The position numbers and the translations under genes are program-made. Under the pieces are notes generated by a model. The model made no database searches and was not told where the DNA came from. It saw nothing but the letters and a program-made list of their open reading frames with translations. A stretch of 5,390 nucleotides of DNA from DATFMH01 sp035267045 (GTDB lineage: Bacteria > Bacteroidota > Rhodothermia > Balneolales > DATFMH01): positions 1 to 5,390 of the forward strand of contig DATFMH010000006.1 in the NCBI GenBank assembly GCA_035267045.1, read 5' to 3'. Positions 1-5,390 of this stretch are shown here, piece after piece (within the stretch, counting starts at the first letter, position 1; the number at the start of each line of letters is the position of its first letter).

Positions 1-82
<82 letters not shown>

Positions 83-90
83 CGCAAGAA

Positions 91-120
91 AGCTCGTCGG
101 GTGACGGGCTTTTGTTGTTT
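91..120 (+). terminator. Rho-independent terminator after the tRNA-Arg-like gene
   Basis: AGCTCGTC (91-98) pairs with GACGGGCT (103-110), eight pairs including one T-G, around the loop GGGT. A T-rich tail TTTGTTGTTT (111-120) follows. It lies 9 nt after the tRNA-like gene and is oriented to end plus-strand transcription. Its presence suggests the tRNA locus is, or recently was, a transcribed unit. Confidence 0.75.
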
Positions 121-132
121 TAAGACCGAAGA

Positions 133-153
133 CACAGAGCATAGAGCAAAGCG
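133..153. repeat. Short degenerate heptamer tract (CAYAGAG)
   Basis: Three 7-bp steps can be read: CACAGAG, CATAGAG, CAAAGCG. CACAGAG appears again at 192-198. The tract is short and degenerate, so the period alone would not be convincing. It is listed because other tracts in this window show the same 7-bp step. Otherwise 121-250 shows no gene, no RNA and no clear regulatory signal. Confidence 0.35.
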
Positions 154-210
154 CGTGGCGGGATGAGTGGCAGAGGACAGCGTTCCAAAGGCACAGAGGG
201 TTACAGTGTT

Positions 211-231
211 CAATGAGCAATGAACAATAAG
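211..231. repeat. Heptamer tract (CAATGAR)
   Basis: Three consecutive 7-bp units can be read: CAATGAG, CAATGAA, CAATAAG. They lie in gene-free DNA between the first terminator and the first hairpin repeat. No reading frame uses them convincingly. Confidence 0.45.
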
Positions 232-250
232 TTCTGCCGGTTAACAATGC

Positions 251-268
251 AAAGCCCGAATGGGCTTT
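251..268. repeat. Small hairpin preceding repeat family A
   Basis: AAAGCCC (251-257) pairs perfectly with GGGCTTT (262-268) around the loop GAAT. It sits 5 nt before the first copy of the CTCCGGGTGTAACCCGAAG repeat and is probably part of that composite element. It has no T tract on the plus strand, so it is not called a terminator. Confidence 0.5.
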
Positions 269-273
269 AATAT

Positions 274-337
274 GAATAGCTCCGGGTGTAACCCGAAGAA
301 AAATGGGGAAAAGCCCAAACCCTAAAGGGGTTTAATA
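274..337. repeat. Interspersed repeat family A, copy 1
   Basis: This copy shares the segment GAATAGCTCCGGGTGTAACC and the following CGAAGAAAAA with 482-511. It then ends in a hairpin: AAACCC (317-322) with GGGTTT (328-333), followed by AATAAT. The core CGGGTgtAACCCG is itself a small inverted repeat. Two hairpins joined by an A/G-rich linker give it the look of a REP-like bacterial interspersed element. From memory, similar elements are common in Bacteroidota intergenic DNA. Short open frames across it are not real genes. Confidence 0.7.
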
Positions 338-362
338 ATTATTGAGTTCCATCCTCCGGTTT

Positions 363-436
363 TATCTCGTGATGAGGCCAAAATATATCTCGTGACGGGG
401 CTCTGCCCCTTCACGCAGAGAATGAGGCTCTGCCTC
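363..436 (-). repeat. Repeat family B, left copy (inverted relative to 5083-5157)
   Basis: Read on the minus strand, this starts with the hairpin GAGGCAGAGCCTC, continues through TGCGTGAAG and the hairpin GGGGCAGAGCCCC, then gives two CATCACGAGATA-type units with 23-bp spacing. The first unit reads CGTCACGAGATA. The plus-strand copy at 5083-5157 matches over almost the whole 74-75 bp, with about one indel and a handful of substitutions. The left copy carries 2 units of the 23-bp repeat, against 4.5 on the right. Confidence 0.8.
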
Positions 437-481
437 CCACTTGAAACCAACGCTCAGAACCCTGTGATGAGATATAAATTT

Positions 482-547
482 GAATAGCTCCGGGTGTAAC
501 CCGAAGAAAAAATGAGAAGCATTCCAAACCCCGGAGGGGTTTAATAA
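482..547. repeat. Interspersed repeat family A, copy 2
   Basis: This is a direct-orientation second copy of the element at 274-337, identical through about the first 30 bases. Its closing hairpin is stronger: AAACCCC (526-532), loop GGA, GGGGTTT (536-542), followed by AATAA. The linker between core and hairpin has diverged, while the copy 2 hairpin stem is the perfect one. Family B is sandwiched between the two A copies. Confidence 0.7.
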
Positions 548-583
548 CAGCATGAACAACCGCAAAAGAATGTTCCGATAGCC

Positions 584-602
584 ATCGTGGCGATCCCACG
601 AT
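584..602. repeat. Isolated hairpin
   Basis: ATCGTGG (584-590) pairs with CCACGAT (596-602) around CGATC. No T tract follows, so a terminator role is unlikely. It has no second copy in the window. It may be another REP-like remnant. Confidence 0.4.
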
Positions 603-635
603 ATCTTGCCATATGTGTGATCAACGTTAACCTCA

Positions 636-697
636 AATAACGCACTAGCCTGTTGGCACGTTAACCCACCCCTTAATCTTAAAGAGGCTATGCCTCT
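636..697 (+). repeat. Repeat family C, left copy (direct relative to 5015-5096)
   Basis: Positions 636-668 match 5015-5047 at 31 of 33 bases (start AATAACGCACTA, end CGTTAACCCA). The match resumes at ATCTTAAAGAGGC (676-688), against 5075-5087 on the right. The right copy has roughly 19 extra bases between the two parts. Here the end folds into a strong hairpin, TTAAAGAGGC, loop TAT, GCCTCTTTAA (679-701). A second hairpin CCTTCC/GGAAGG follows at 704-719. No protein gene is seen. Confidence 0.75.
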
Positions 698-750
698 TTA
701 ACTCCTTCCCTGGGGAAGGTGTAGGATGGGGTTCGTGATCATAGGCTGGT

Positions 751-795
751 ACGTTAATGCCTCATCCACGAGATTCCGGGTCGGAGCCCGGAATA
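751..795 (-). repeat. Repeat family D, left copy (inverted relative to 4981-5023)
   Basis: Read on the minus strand it gives a CCGGG...CCCGG hairpin, then GGAATC, then GTGGATGAGGC and TTAACG. The plus-strand copy at 4981-5023 shares this order, with GTGGATGAGGC exact and the hairpin changed by several substitutions. In the right flank D runs straight into C. In the left flank D lies beyond C and is flipped, so the repeat mosaic has been rearranged. Confidence 0.65.
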
Positions 796-813
796 ACTTT
801 TTATTGGATGTTT

Positions 814-834
814 GTAGTTGGTAGTAGGTTATTA
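814..834. repeat. Degenerate heptamer tract (GTAGTWG)
   Basis: Three 7-bp steps can be read: GTAGTTG, GTAGTAG, GTTATTA. It is weak alone, but it shares the 7-bp period with the tracts at 211-231, 959-1021 and 4921-4955. The surrounding 796-958 is AT-rich with no credible gene, RNA or promoter that I can support. Confidence 0.35.
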
Positions 835-958
835 TTAGTTTTTTATCTGGTATCCAATTTTTATAACTGTGATTCTGGCAATAAAGACAAATAATCACCC
901 TTATAAGACATTATTTCTCATTCCGTACCTACCGGCACACGGTGTAAAAATACAGATA

Positions 959-1021
<63 letters not shown>

Positions 1022-1049
1022 TATTTGTGGCTAAAAAAAATTCCATTCT

Positions 1050-2024
1050 TTATTTCCTCACATAATACCAGTATCCATCCTCTCTAAAAGTGCTGATACT
1101 TCCCACCCGTATCCCCCAATCCAGGTAACCGATGATTTCGGAAACAGGCAAGAACGCTTTTTCCGGAGTGACAGCTCCACGGAATATTTTTTGTGTAATA
1201 TCAAGTAATGTCAGCGGTTCATCCAATGATCTTGAAATGGTATGATAACGCTCATCCTGCGCATCAAGATGGGACTCCGCTACTTCAGCCACATTATGAA
1301 ACATAACACCATGTCCCGGCAGAACACATTTGGCAACTTCCCCGACTTTACTCATCGAGTTTCTGAGTGATAACAAGTTATCCGTGCGTTCGCCCGTTTC
1401 ATCATCGAATGATACCAGGGCATTACTTGTGATGTGTTTGATGAGTACATCACCACCCAGGAGCACTCCGTTTTGCTCAAGAAAACCAACGTGTCCCGGA
1501 GCGTGACCGGGCAAATGTAATATTTTGAAGTTATGATTCCCCGTTTTGAGAATATTATCATCTTCCAACCAGACATCCGGCACAATTTTATCGAGATAAC
1601 TCGCATACCAGTGGAACTGTGTAACAAACACGGATACAAATTCTTCCGGTATCTTATGCTCTCTGAAAAAATGCAAAAAATGAGGAAGCTGACGGTTATA
1701 ATCAAAATTAATAATATCGTCAGGATGCCCAAATACAGTTGCATTGCTTTCCCGGAGTATCGTTGTCACCAACCCGAAATGATCGGGATGGCCGTGGGTA
1801 AGCCATATCTCATCGAGATCCTTAAATGACAAATCCAGCTTATCCAGTTCTTCTCTTAATATTTGCAACGCTTTCGGTGTTTTGGGACCGGTATCAACCA
1901 GAATATTCTTTTCATCCATTATGACGTAGATATTAACGTCGCCTACGGGAAAGGGAGTCGGAATCCTGATCGGATATATTATTTTATTAATAGGTGATTC
2001 ACATAACTCATCAACAGGAATCAT
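1050..2024 (-). CDS. MBL-fold metallo-hydrolase with C-terminal winged-helix-like domain
   Basis: This 324-aa protein has the complete metallo-beta-lactamase-fold signature. It shows VDTG near residue 44, THGHPDH at 76-82 (H77, H79, D81, H82), LPGHAPGHVGF at 171-181 (H174), GGD at 190-192 and LPGHG at 235-239 (H238). Together these can bind two metal ions, typically zinc, and hydrolyse a bond with an activated water. Residues about 250-324 form a helical, winged-helix-like tail ending in a DGYWYYV strand, as in LACTB2-type and related MBL hydrolases. No signal peptide or membrane segment is seen, so the protein is probably cytoplasmic. The substrate cannot be read from the sequence: thioester, phosphodiester or nucleic acid are all possible, and a true beta-lactamase is unlikely. 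The start is the ATG at 2022-2024, which puts the first beta strands in place. Only a weak AGAG precedes it. No clear terminator follows; there is only a run of eight A (1033-1040), which reads as U on the transcript. The gene is transcribed away from tRNA-Lys. Confidence 0.93.
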   Translation of the reverse strand: MIPVDELCESPINKIIYPIRIPTPFPVGDVNIYVIMDEKNILVDTGPKTPKALQILREELDKLDLSFKDLDEIWLTHGHPDHFGLVTTILRESNATVFGHPDDIINFDYNRQLPHFLHFFREHKIPEEFVSVFVTQFHWYASYLDKIVPDVWLEDDNILKTGNHNFKILHLPGHAPGHVGFLEQNGVLLGGDVLIKHITSNALVSFDDETGERTDNLLSLRNSMSKVGEVAKCVLPGHGVMFHNVAEVAESHLDAQDERYHTISRSLDEPLTLLDITQKIFRGAVTPEKAFLPVSEIIGYLDWGIRVGSISTFREDGYWYYVRK

Positions 2025-2052
2025 TATTAAGCTCTACTTATTTTATTAAAAC

Positions 2053-2068
2053 GGGAATTCATATTCCC
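2053..2068. other. Small palindrome in the leader of the MBL gene
   Basis: GGGAAT (2053-2058) pairs with ATTCCC (2063-2068) around TCAT, about 29 bp upstream of the MBL start codon. It could be a protein-binding site or a leader hairpin, or simply chance. I find no convincing minus-strand TAnnTTTG promoter for the MBL gene; the nearest match, at 2161-2168, has one mismatch and no good -33 partner. Confidence 0.3.
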
Positions 2069-2169
2069 TAATATAACGTTACTGTATACATATTAGCCTT
2101 ACATAAAAATTTTATTACCTGATATTTATCTAACTTAAAGTTTTAAAGGGTAAAAATTTTCAAATACAA

Positions 2170-2202
2170 TTTGCAATTAAGGAGGAACTCTCTTTATCTT
2201 TG
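2170..2202 (+). promoter_or_regulatory. Bacteroidota-type promoter of tRNA-Lys
   Basis: A -33 element TTTG (2170-2173) is separated by 21 bp from a -7 element TATCTTTG (2195-2202), which fits the TAnnTTTG consensus of the Bacteroidota primary sigma factor fully. The tRNA begins 20 nt after the -7 box, leaving a short leader, as expected for a tRNA unit. The GGAGGA at 2181 lies within the spacer and has no start codon to serve. Confidence 0.75.
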
Positions 2203-2222
2203 TTGCCTGTTAAAGAAACAGA

Positions 2223-2295
2223 GAATCGGTAGCTCAGGTGGTAGAGCAACGGCCTTTTAAGCCGTGGGTCGTGGGTTCGATCCCCACCCGATTCA
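2223..2295 (+). tRNA. tRNA-Lys(TTT)
   Basis: This is a complete 73-nt class I tRNA. The acceptor stem GAATCGG (2223-2229) pairs with CCGATTC (2288-2294), discriminator A2295. The D stem is GCTC/GAGC. The anticodon stem ACGGC/GCCGT encloses the loop CTTTTAA with TTT at 2256-2258. The variable loop is GGGTC. The T stem GTGGG/CCCAC holds the loop TTCGATC. All stems are fully paired, and CCA is not encoded. It decodes AAA and, by wobble, AAG. A consensus promoter lies upstream and a strong terminator directly downstream, so it is an independent single-gene unit. Confidence 0.97.
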
Positions 2296-2296
2296 C

Positions 2297-2335
2297 AAAA
2301 AAAGGCTCTTAATCAGTTGATTAAGAGCCTTTTTT
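2297..2335. terminator. Bidirectional terminator between tRNA-Lys and the convergent lipoprotein gene
   Basis: AGGCTCTTAATCA (2303-2315) pairs perfectly with TGATTAAGAGCCT (2318-2330) around GT. The A run at 2297-2303 and the T run at 2330-2335 extend it to about 18 bp and give a U tract in both directions. On the plus strand it ends tRNA-Lys. On the minus strand it is the second, back-up terminator of the gene at 2375-4840. Confidence 0.9.
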
Positions 2336-2341
2336 ATTTAT

Positions 2342-2371
2342 AAAAATTTTCAGGAGACATGCCCCTGAAAA
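2342..2371 (-). terminator. Terminator of the propeller/phosphatase lipoprotein gene
   Basis: On the minus strand, TTTTCAGG (2371-2364) pairs with CCTGAAAA (2354-2347) around a 9-nt loop. A U tract then comes from the five A at 2342-2346. It starts 3 nt after the stop codon. With the stem at 2297-2335 it forms two terminators in series. Confidence 0.65.
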
Positions 2372-2374
2372 ATA

Positions 2375-4840
2375 TCAATCATCGTTATCACCTTTTTGAT
2401 GATTGATCAAATTAACGAATGCACTTCTTCTGGGAGCAGGCATCACACTGTTTGAACCTTTAACTGCTTTCCAGATTACCTTATTAAAGGGACCATCGGG
2501 TGCTTCATCGGCATGTGAAAAATCAAATTTAGCCGACATCCTTGCCGCCGCGTCATCACGGGTATTTTTTTCATACAGATCTACTTCACTGGGAAGTGCC
2601 TGATATGGCTTGAAATCAGGGTTGCTTGTAAAACTCCTCCACATCGGAGTAGCTGCCGCGTCATATTGACTCATCGGCGGCAGACCGAGTATTAGTTCCA
2701 TGGTACGTAACATGGACGCCGTTGAATACATGGTATGATCGACATAATGTCTTTTCACATAGGGACTGATAACCATGGCAATAGAACGGTGCGCATCAAC
2801 ATGATCCGGCCCGTTTTGGGCATCATCTTCTAGTATAAAAATAGCTGATGATTTCCAGATCCGGCTGTGCGAAAGATGATCAATCAAACGTCCGAGAGCC
2901 AGGTCGTTATCCGCCGCATAGGCATCAGGCGTTCGTTTGCCAAGTCGTGCTCCATAGGTATGATCGTTCGGAAGACGAATAGTCTGGAATTGAGGAACCT
3001 TATTTATGGAAAGAAGGGAATCGAAATCCTGTTCCCAAAGTTTTTCCCGGTGAATATCCATGATATCCAGGTTAAAGCCGGGATATTTCACATCCAAATG
3101 TCCTTTTAATGCATTCACTCCCGTTTTACCGAGGTATGCAAATTCACCGTAGCTTCGGTATGAAATGCCGGCCCTCTTACAATAATTCCATATAAAACCA
3201 TCTTTGGGAAAGGCAATTTTCCGGCTGCCTTCATAGTCATAGGTGCCGCCGCGACCGCTATAATAGGTTGGCCATGTTTTTTCCACGTAATCGGTGGCAT
3301 ATGCTGCCGTTGACCAGTTGTGTCCGTCGGCACTCACTTCAGCATCATCATAGAAATTATCATAAAGCACGAAATTCTTAGCCAGTTTATGTTCATTTGG
3401 CGTTACTTTTCGTCCAAACAAGGTCAGTGTCGAATCACCATTACCTTCTTTGATATCGCCGAACACCTGGTCATAAGTCCTGTTTTCCTTAATGATATAA
3501 AACACATGTTTGATAGGGGACTTACCGTTTATCTTTTGCGGGATGGGATTCCCACTTTCCCCTGAAGCTTCTTTTTCCTTAGACTTATTGAACGGTGTGT
3601 TTTTATAAACGGCTTGTGAATATACGGATAATTCGCTTTTATCCGGCATACTAATCATGGATAATGTTCCTTTGAACAGGCCGGCTATATACTGTGTTTT
3701 AGGAGTCGATTTCTTATAGGGATTGGGCCCGTTAGGATTCGCCATTGATTTCTCACCTTTCCCATTGGCTACAAATATCTTGTTATCCAGTACTCGTACA
3801 GCCGATGGATACCAACCTGTAGGAATGAAGCCCATGGAATGCGTATTACCGGGTTTGGAAACATCGAAAACGGCCAGGCAGTTGTTATCTGCATTGGCGA
3901 TAAATAATTTGGTACCATCTTCCGATAAAGCCACACCATTGGTCGTGCTGCCCGCCGGTGAATCAGGATATAATGCCGCGTTAATATTTTCGATAACCTT
4001 CTCACTCTTTGTATTGATTATCGAAACAGAGTTGGAGTTGGCATTTGCGACAAACAGGTATTTCCCATTTTTTGTTATCGCCATATCATTTGGATGACTC
4101 TCTACAGAAATACTTCCAATAAGATGATTTTGCTGCGTGTCATAAATCATTACTTTTTCTCCACCCCATAATGAAATATACAATTTACTGCCATCGGGGG
4201 ATAAAATGCAGGTATAAGCCTCGGCTGGTAATTTGATTTTTTTAAGAACGCTGCGTCTCGAAATATCACAGATATACAAAGAGCTGTCTTCTTTCGTAAC
4301 GGCATAAAGCCTGTTTGTTTTGTTATCAACTGTTAAACCGGCAACGGATATTTTATCTTTGGGCCATGGCTTACCAAGTTTGATCTCACCTTCTCTTGCC
4401 AGTTTTCTTTGCGCTACATGATAGATAACTATATCATTCGTATTGCCGCCTGAAGCATAGAGATAATTGCCATTATCCCCGAATTTCAAACCAACCCAGG
4501 ATTTTTTGATAACGGCACTATCTACCACCGTACCCGATTGCGCGTCAATCAAATCAATAACTTGCTGACTATAACCATTGTTTGTAGCAGCAAGAAGGTT
4601 TTTTGTTTTGGATACAGCCAGATTTAATGGTAAATCCCCTAATTTCACACTTCGTCCGGCAGGAGTTAATGACCAGCCGTTCGGTAACATTACTCTTTTT
4701 TTATTGAGTTTTTCAGATAACTCTTTTGCTTTTTTCGTGCCCTTTTCCCGGGAAACCCGATGAGATACACAACCGGAGAAAGCAATAACAGTACTTAAAA
4801 GAAGCAGGGTAAAGGAATTAATAATTTTTTTACGTGACAT
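2375..4840 (-). CDS. Bifunctional YncE-like propeller / alkaline phosphatase family lipoprotein
   Basis: This 821-aa protein starts with a lipoprotein signal: KK at 4-5, a hydrophobic stretch from about 8 to 20, and the lipobox FSGC with lipidated Cys24. It should therefore be anchored in the cell envelope. Residues about 65-400 are beta-propeller blades of the YncE/lactonase type, with repeated DG-x-KLYI and N-G-K-Y-L-F-V-A-N motifs (215-222, 258-266, 308-316). A low-complexity linker (about 415-440) leads to a phosphoesterase domain of the alkaline phosphatase superfamily, about 444-740. That domain has HVFYIIKENRTYDQVFGD at 445-462 (probable metal ligands E452 and N453, nucleophile T455), DGHNW (505-509), PNDHT (624-628) and EDD...GPDHVDAHRS (671-686), which are likely metal ligands. 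Thr replaces the Ser found in AcpA and phospholipase C relatives (ENRSFD). Phosphomonoester or phosphodiester hydrolysis is expected; the substrate is unknown. The ATG at 4838-4840 is supported by the signal peptide. No Shine-Dalgarno or consensus promoter is seen upstream. Two terminators follow. Confidence 0.94.
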   Translation of the reverse strand: MSRKKIINSFTLLLLSTVIAFSGCVSHRVSREKGTKKAKELSEKLNKKRVMLPNGWSLTPAGRSVKLGDLPLNLAVSKTKNLLAATNNGYSQQVIDLIDAQSGTVVDSAVIKKSWVGLKFGDNGNYLYASGGNTNDIVIYHVAQRKLAREGEIKLGKPWPKDKISVAGLTVDNKTNRLYAVTKEDSSLYICDISRRSVLKKIKLPAEAYTCILSPDGSKLYISLWGGEKVMIYDTQQNHLIGSISVESHPNDMAITKNGKYLFVANANSNSVSIINTKSEKVIENINAALYPDSPAGSTTNGVALSEDGTKLFIANADNNCLAVFDVSKPGNTHSMGFIPTGWYPSAVRVLDNKIFVANGKGEKSMANPNGPNPYKKSTPKTQYIAGLFKGTLSMISMPDKSELSVYSQAVYKNTPFNKSKEKEASGESGNPIPQKINGKSPIKHVFYIIKENRTYDQVFGDIKEGNGDSTLTLFGRKVTPNEHKLAKNFVLYDNFYDDAEVSADGHNWSTAAYATDYVEKTWPTYYSGRGGTYDYEGSRKIAFPKDGFIWNYCKRAGISYRSYGEFAYLGKTGVNALKGHLDVKYPGFNLDIMDIHREKLWEQDFDSLLSINKVPQFQTIRLPNDHTYGARLGKRTPDAYAADNDLALGRLIDHLSHSRIWKSSAIFILEDDAQNGPDHVDAHRSIAMVISPYVKRHYVDHTMYSTASMLRTMELILGLPPMSQYDAAATPMWRSFTSNPDFKPYQALPSEVDLYEKNTRDDAAARMSAKFDFSHADEAPDGPFNKVIWKAVKGSNSVMPAPRRSAFVNLINHQKGDNDD

Positions 4841-4920
4841 AAATAAATAGACTTACAGTTTAATGTGTGCCGTACATATACTTTTTAGAGAATGTAATCT
4901 AAGAAATAATTTTACATATG

Positions 4921-4955
4921 AGAATTCAGAATTTAGAAGTCAGAAATCAGAACGA
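4921..4955. repeat. Degenerate heptamer array (AGAANTC)
   Basis: Five units of 7 bp run in phase: AGAATTC, AGAATTT, AGAAGTC, AGAAATC, AGAACGA. AGAA is kept in every unit and the last three bases vary. It lies about 80 bp upstream of the lipoprotein start, so it could fall within or near that gene's promoter region. No regulatory role can be shown from the sequence. Confidence 0.7.
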
Positions 4956-4980
4956 TTTTTACCACAAAAAATAATGTCAT

Positions 4981-5023
4981 ACCGGGTCCCGATCCGGAAT
5001 CCTGTGGATGAGGCAATAACGCA
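4981..5023 (+). repeat. Repeat family D, right copy
   Basis: A hairpin with CCGG ends (4982-4997) is followed by GGAATCC, GTGGATGAGGC (5004-5014) and AATAACG. It matches the minus strand of 751-795 in order and mostly in sequence. It runs directly into family C at 5015 without a gap. Confidence 0.65.
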
Positions 5024-5096
5024 CTAACCTGTTGGCTCGTTAACCCACACCCTTACTCTTCCGGGAAGGGACTGATCTTAAAGAGGCAGAGCCTCA
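5015..5096 (+). repeat. Repeat family C, right copy
   Basis: This is a direct copy of 636-697 with about 19 extra bases in the middle, including CTTCCGGGAAG at 5058-5068, which can fold on itself. Its last part, GAGGCAGAGCCTC (5083-5095), is also the first hairpin of family B, so C and B overlap here. No gene is seen. Confidence 0.7.
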
Positions 5097-5157
5097 TTTT
5101 CCTGCGTGAAGGGGCAGAGCCCCATCACGAGATATTTTTTAGTCTCATCACGAGATA
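5083..5157 (+). repeat. Repeat family B, right copy (inverted relative to 363-436)
   Basis: Two hairpins with the same AGA loop come first, GAGGC-AGA-GCCTC (5083-5095) and GGGGC-AGA-GCCCC (5111-5123). The first units of the 23-bp array follow. The sequence matches the minus strand of 363-436 almost throughout. The pair brackets about 4.6 kb holding both protein genes and tRNA-Lys. Confidence 0.8.
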
Positions 5158-5226
5158 TTTTTTAGTCTCATCACGAGATATTTTTTAACCTCATCACGAG
5201 ATGTATATTAGCCTCATCACGAGATA
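5123..5226 (+). repeat. Tandem array, 4.5 units of 23 bp
   Basis: Units start at 5123, 5146, 5169, 5192 and 5215 (partial). Each begins with CATCACGAGAT. The remaining 12 bases are AT-rich and end in CT: the first two units are identical, the third differs by two bases near its end, and the fourth is more diverged. The decay from the family B side outward suggests growth by duplication next to the hairpins. No reading frame of interest crosses it. Confidence 0.88.
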
Positions 5227-5390
5227 AGGCTTTAGATTTTTATCTGGGTGAACATATTGTATATAAATCGTTTATTTCCCTCAGTTCCCCAATAACAGTT
5301 CTTAACGCCATGCACTATGCTTTTAATTTAAATCAGTACAATAATATAAAAACCACACAAGCTTTTTTATAAAGATTATATTACCCTTTT
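5227..5390. other. AT-rich gene-free stretch at the window end
   Basis: I see no coding frame, RNA, hairpin repeat or full TAnnTTTG promoter here. The stretch is AT-rich, as expected for the upstream region of a gene lying beyond the window. Confidence 0.4.

Noticed and set aside
362..599. Two overlapping minus-strand open frames of 67 and 62 codons
   Set aside because: They run through the interspersed repeats in two different frames. Their peptides only reflect the repeat sequence, and neither has a ribosome binding site or a recognisable domain.
1050..2024. Antibiotic-resistance beta-lactamase
   Set aside because: The protein has no signal peptide, and its length and C-terminal tail fit the general MBL hydrolase families. 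The MBL motifs alone do not imply activity on beta-lactams.
2181..2190. GGAGGA as a ribosome binding site
   Set aside because: It lies inside the spacer of the tRNA-Lys promoter, and no start codon with a usable frame follows before the tRNA.
2223..2295. tRNA-Lys as an integration (att) site
   Set aside because: No second copy of the tRNA 3' end is present in the window and no integrase lies nearby.
5123..5226. Possible CRISPR array
   Set aside because: The whole 23-bp unit repeats, including the AT-rich part between the conserved cores. There are no unique spacers of about 30 bp and no cas genes.

Overview
The window looks like a chromosomal segment from a member of the Bacteroidota. Three things point there. 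The tRNA-Lys gene has a promoter of the Bacteroidota type (TTTG, 21 bp, TAnnTTTG). Both protein starts are AT-rich and lack a strong Shine-Dalgarno. One gene encodes a lipoprotein that joins a YncE-like propeller to an alkaline-phosphatase-family domain. This is inference from signals and family knowledge, and no species is claimed.

Layout: (1) 1-120 holds a tRNA-Arg(CCT)-like gene with a strange variable region, followed by a rho-independent terminator. (2) 121-1049 has no credible protein gene. It is packed with short hairpins, interspersed palindromic repeats and heptamer-period arrays. (3) 1050-2024, minus strand, encodes an MBL-fold metallohydrolase of 324 aa with a full set of metal-binding motifs and a C-terminal winged-helix-like tail. 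(4) 2025-2222 is a divergent intergenic region carrying the tRNA-Lys promoter. (5) 2223-2295 is an intact tRNA-Lys(TTT), followed by a bidirectional terminator that also closes the convergent gene. (6) 2375-4840, minus strand, encodes an 821-aa lipoprotein with an N-terminal seven-bladed-type propeller and a C-terminal phosphoesterase domain. (7) 4841-5390 has no gene. It holds further copies of the repeats from region 2, plus a tandem array of 4.5 units of 23 bp.

The two proteins do not form an obvious operon: tRNA-Lys and at least two terminators lie between them. Both are probably hydrolases. The first should be cytoplasmic, since no signal peptide is visible. The second should be anchored in the envelope. 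Nothing in the sequence links them to one pathway.

The least ordinary part is the non-coding DNA. The two flanks share three repeat blocks, one in direct and two in inverted orientation. Several separate tracts of different sequence all have a 7-bp period. I see no transposase, integrase, CRISPR array, phage gene or defence gene. I do not claim a new multi-gene system here.
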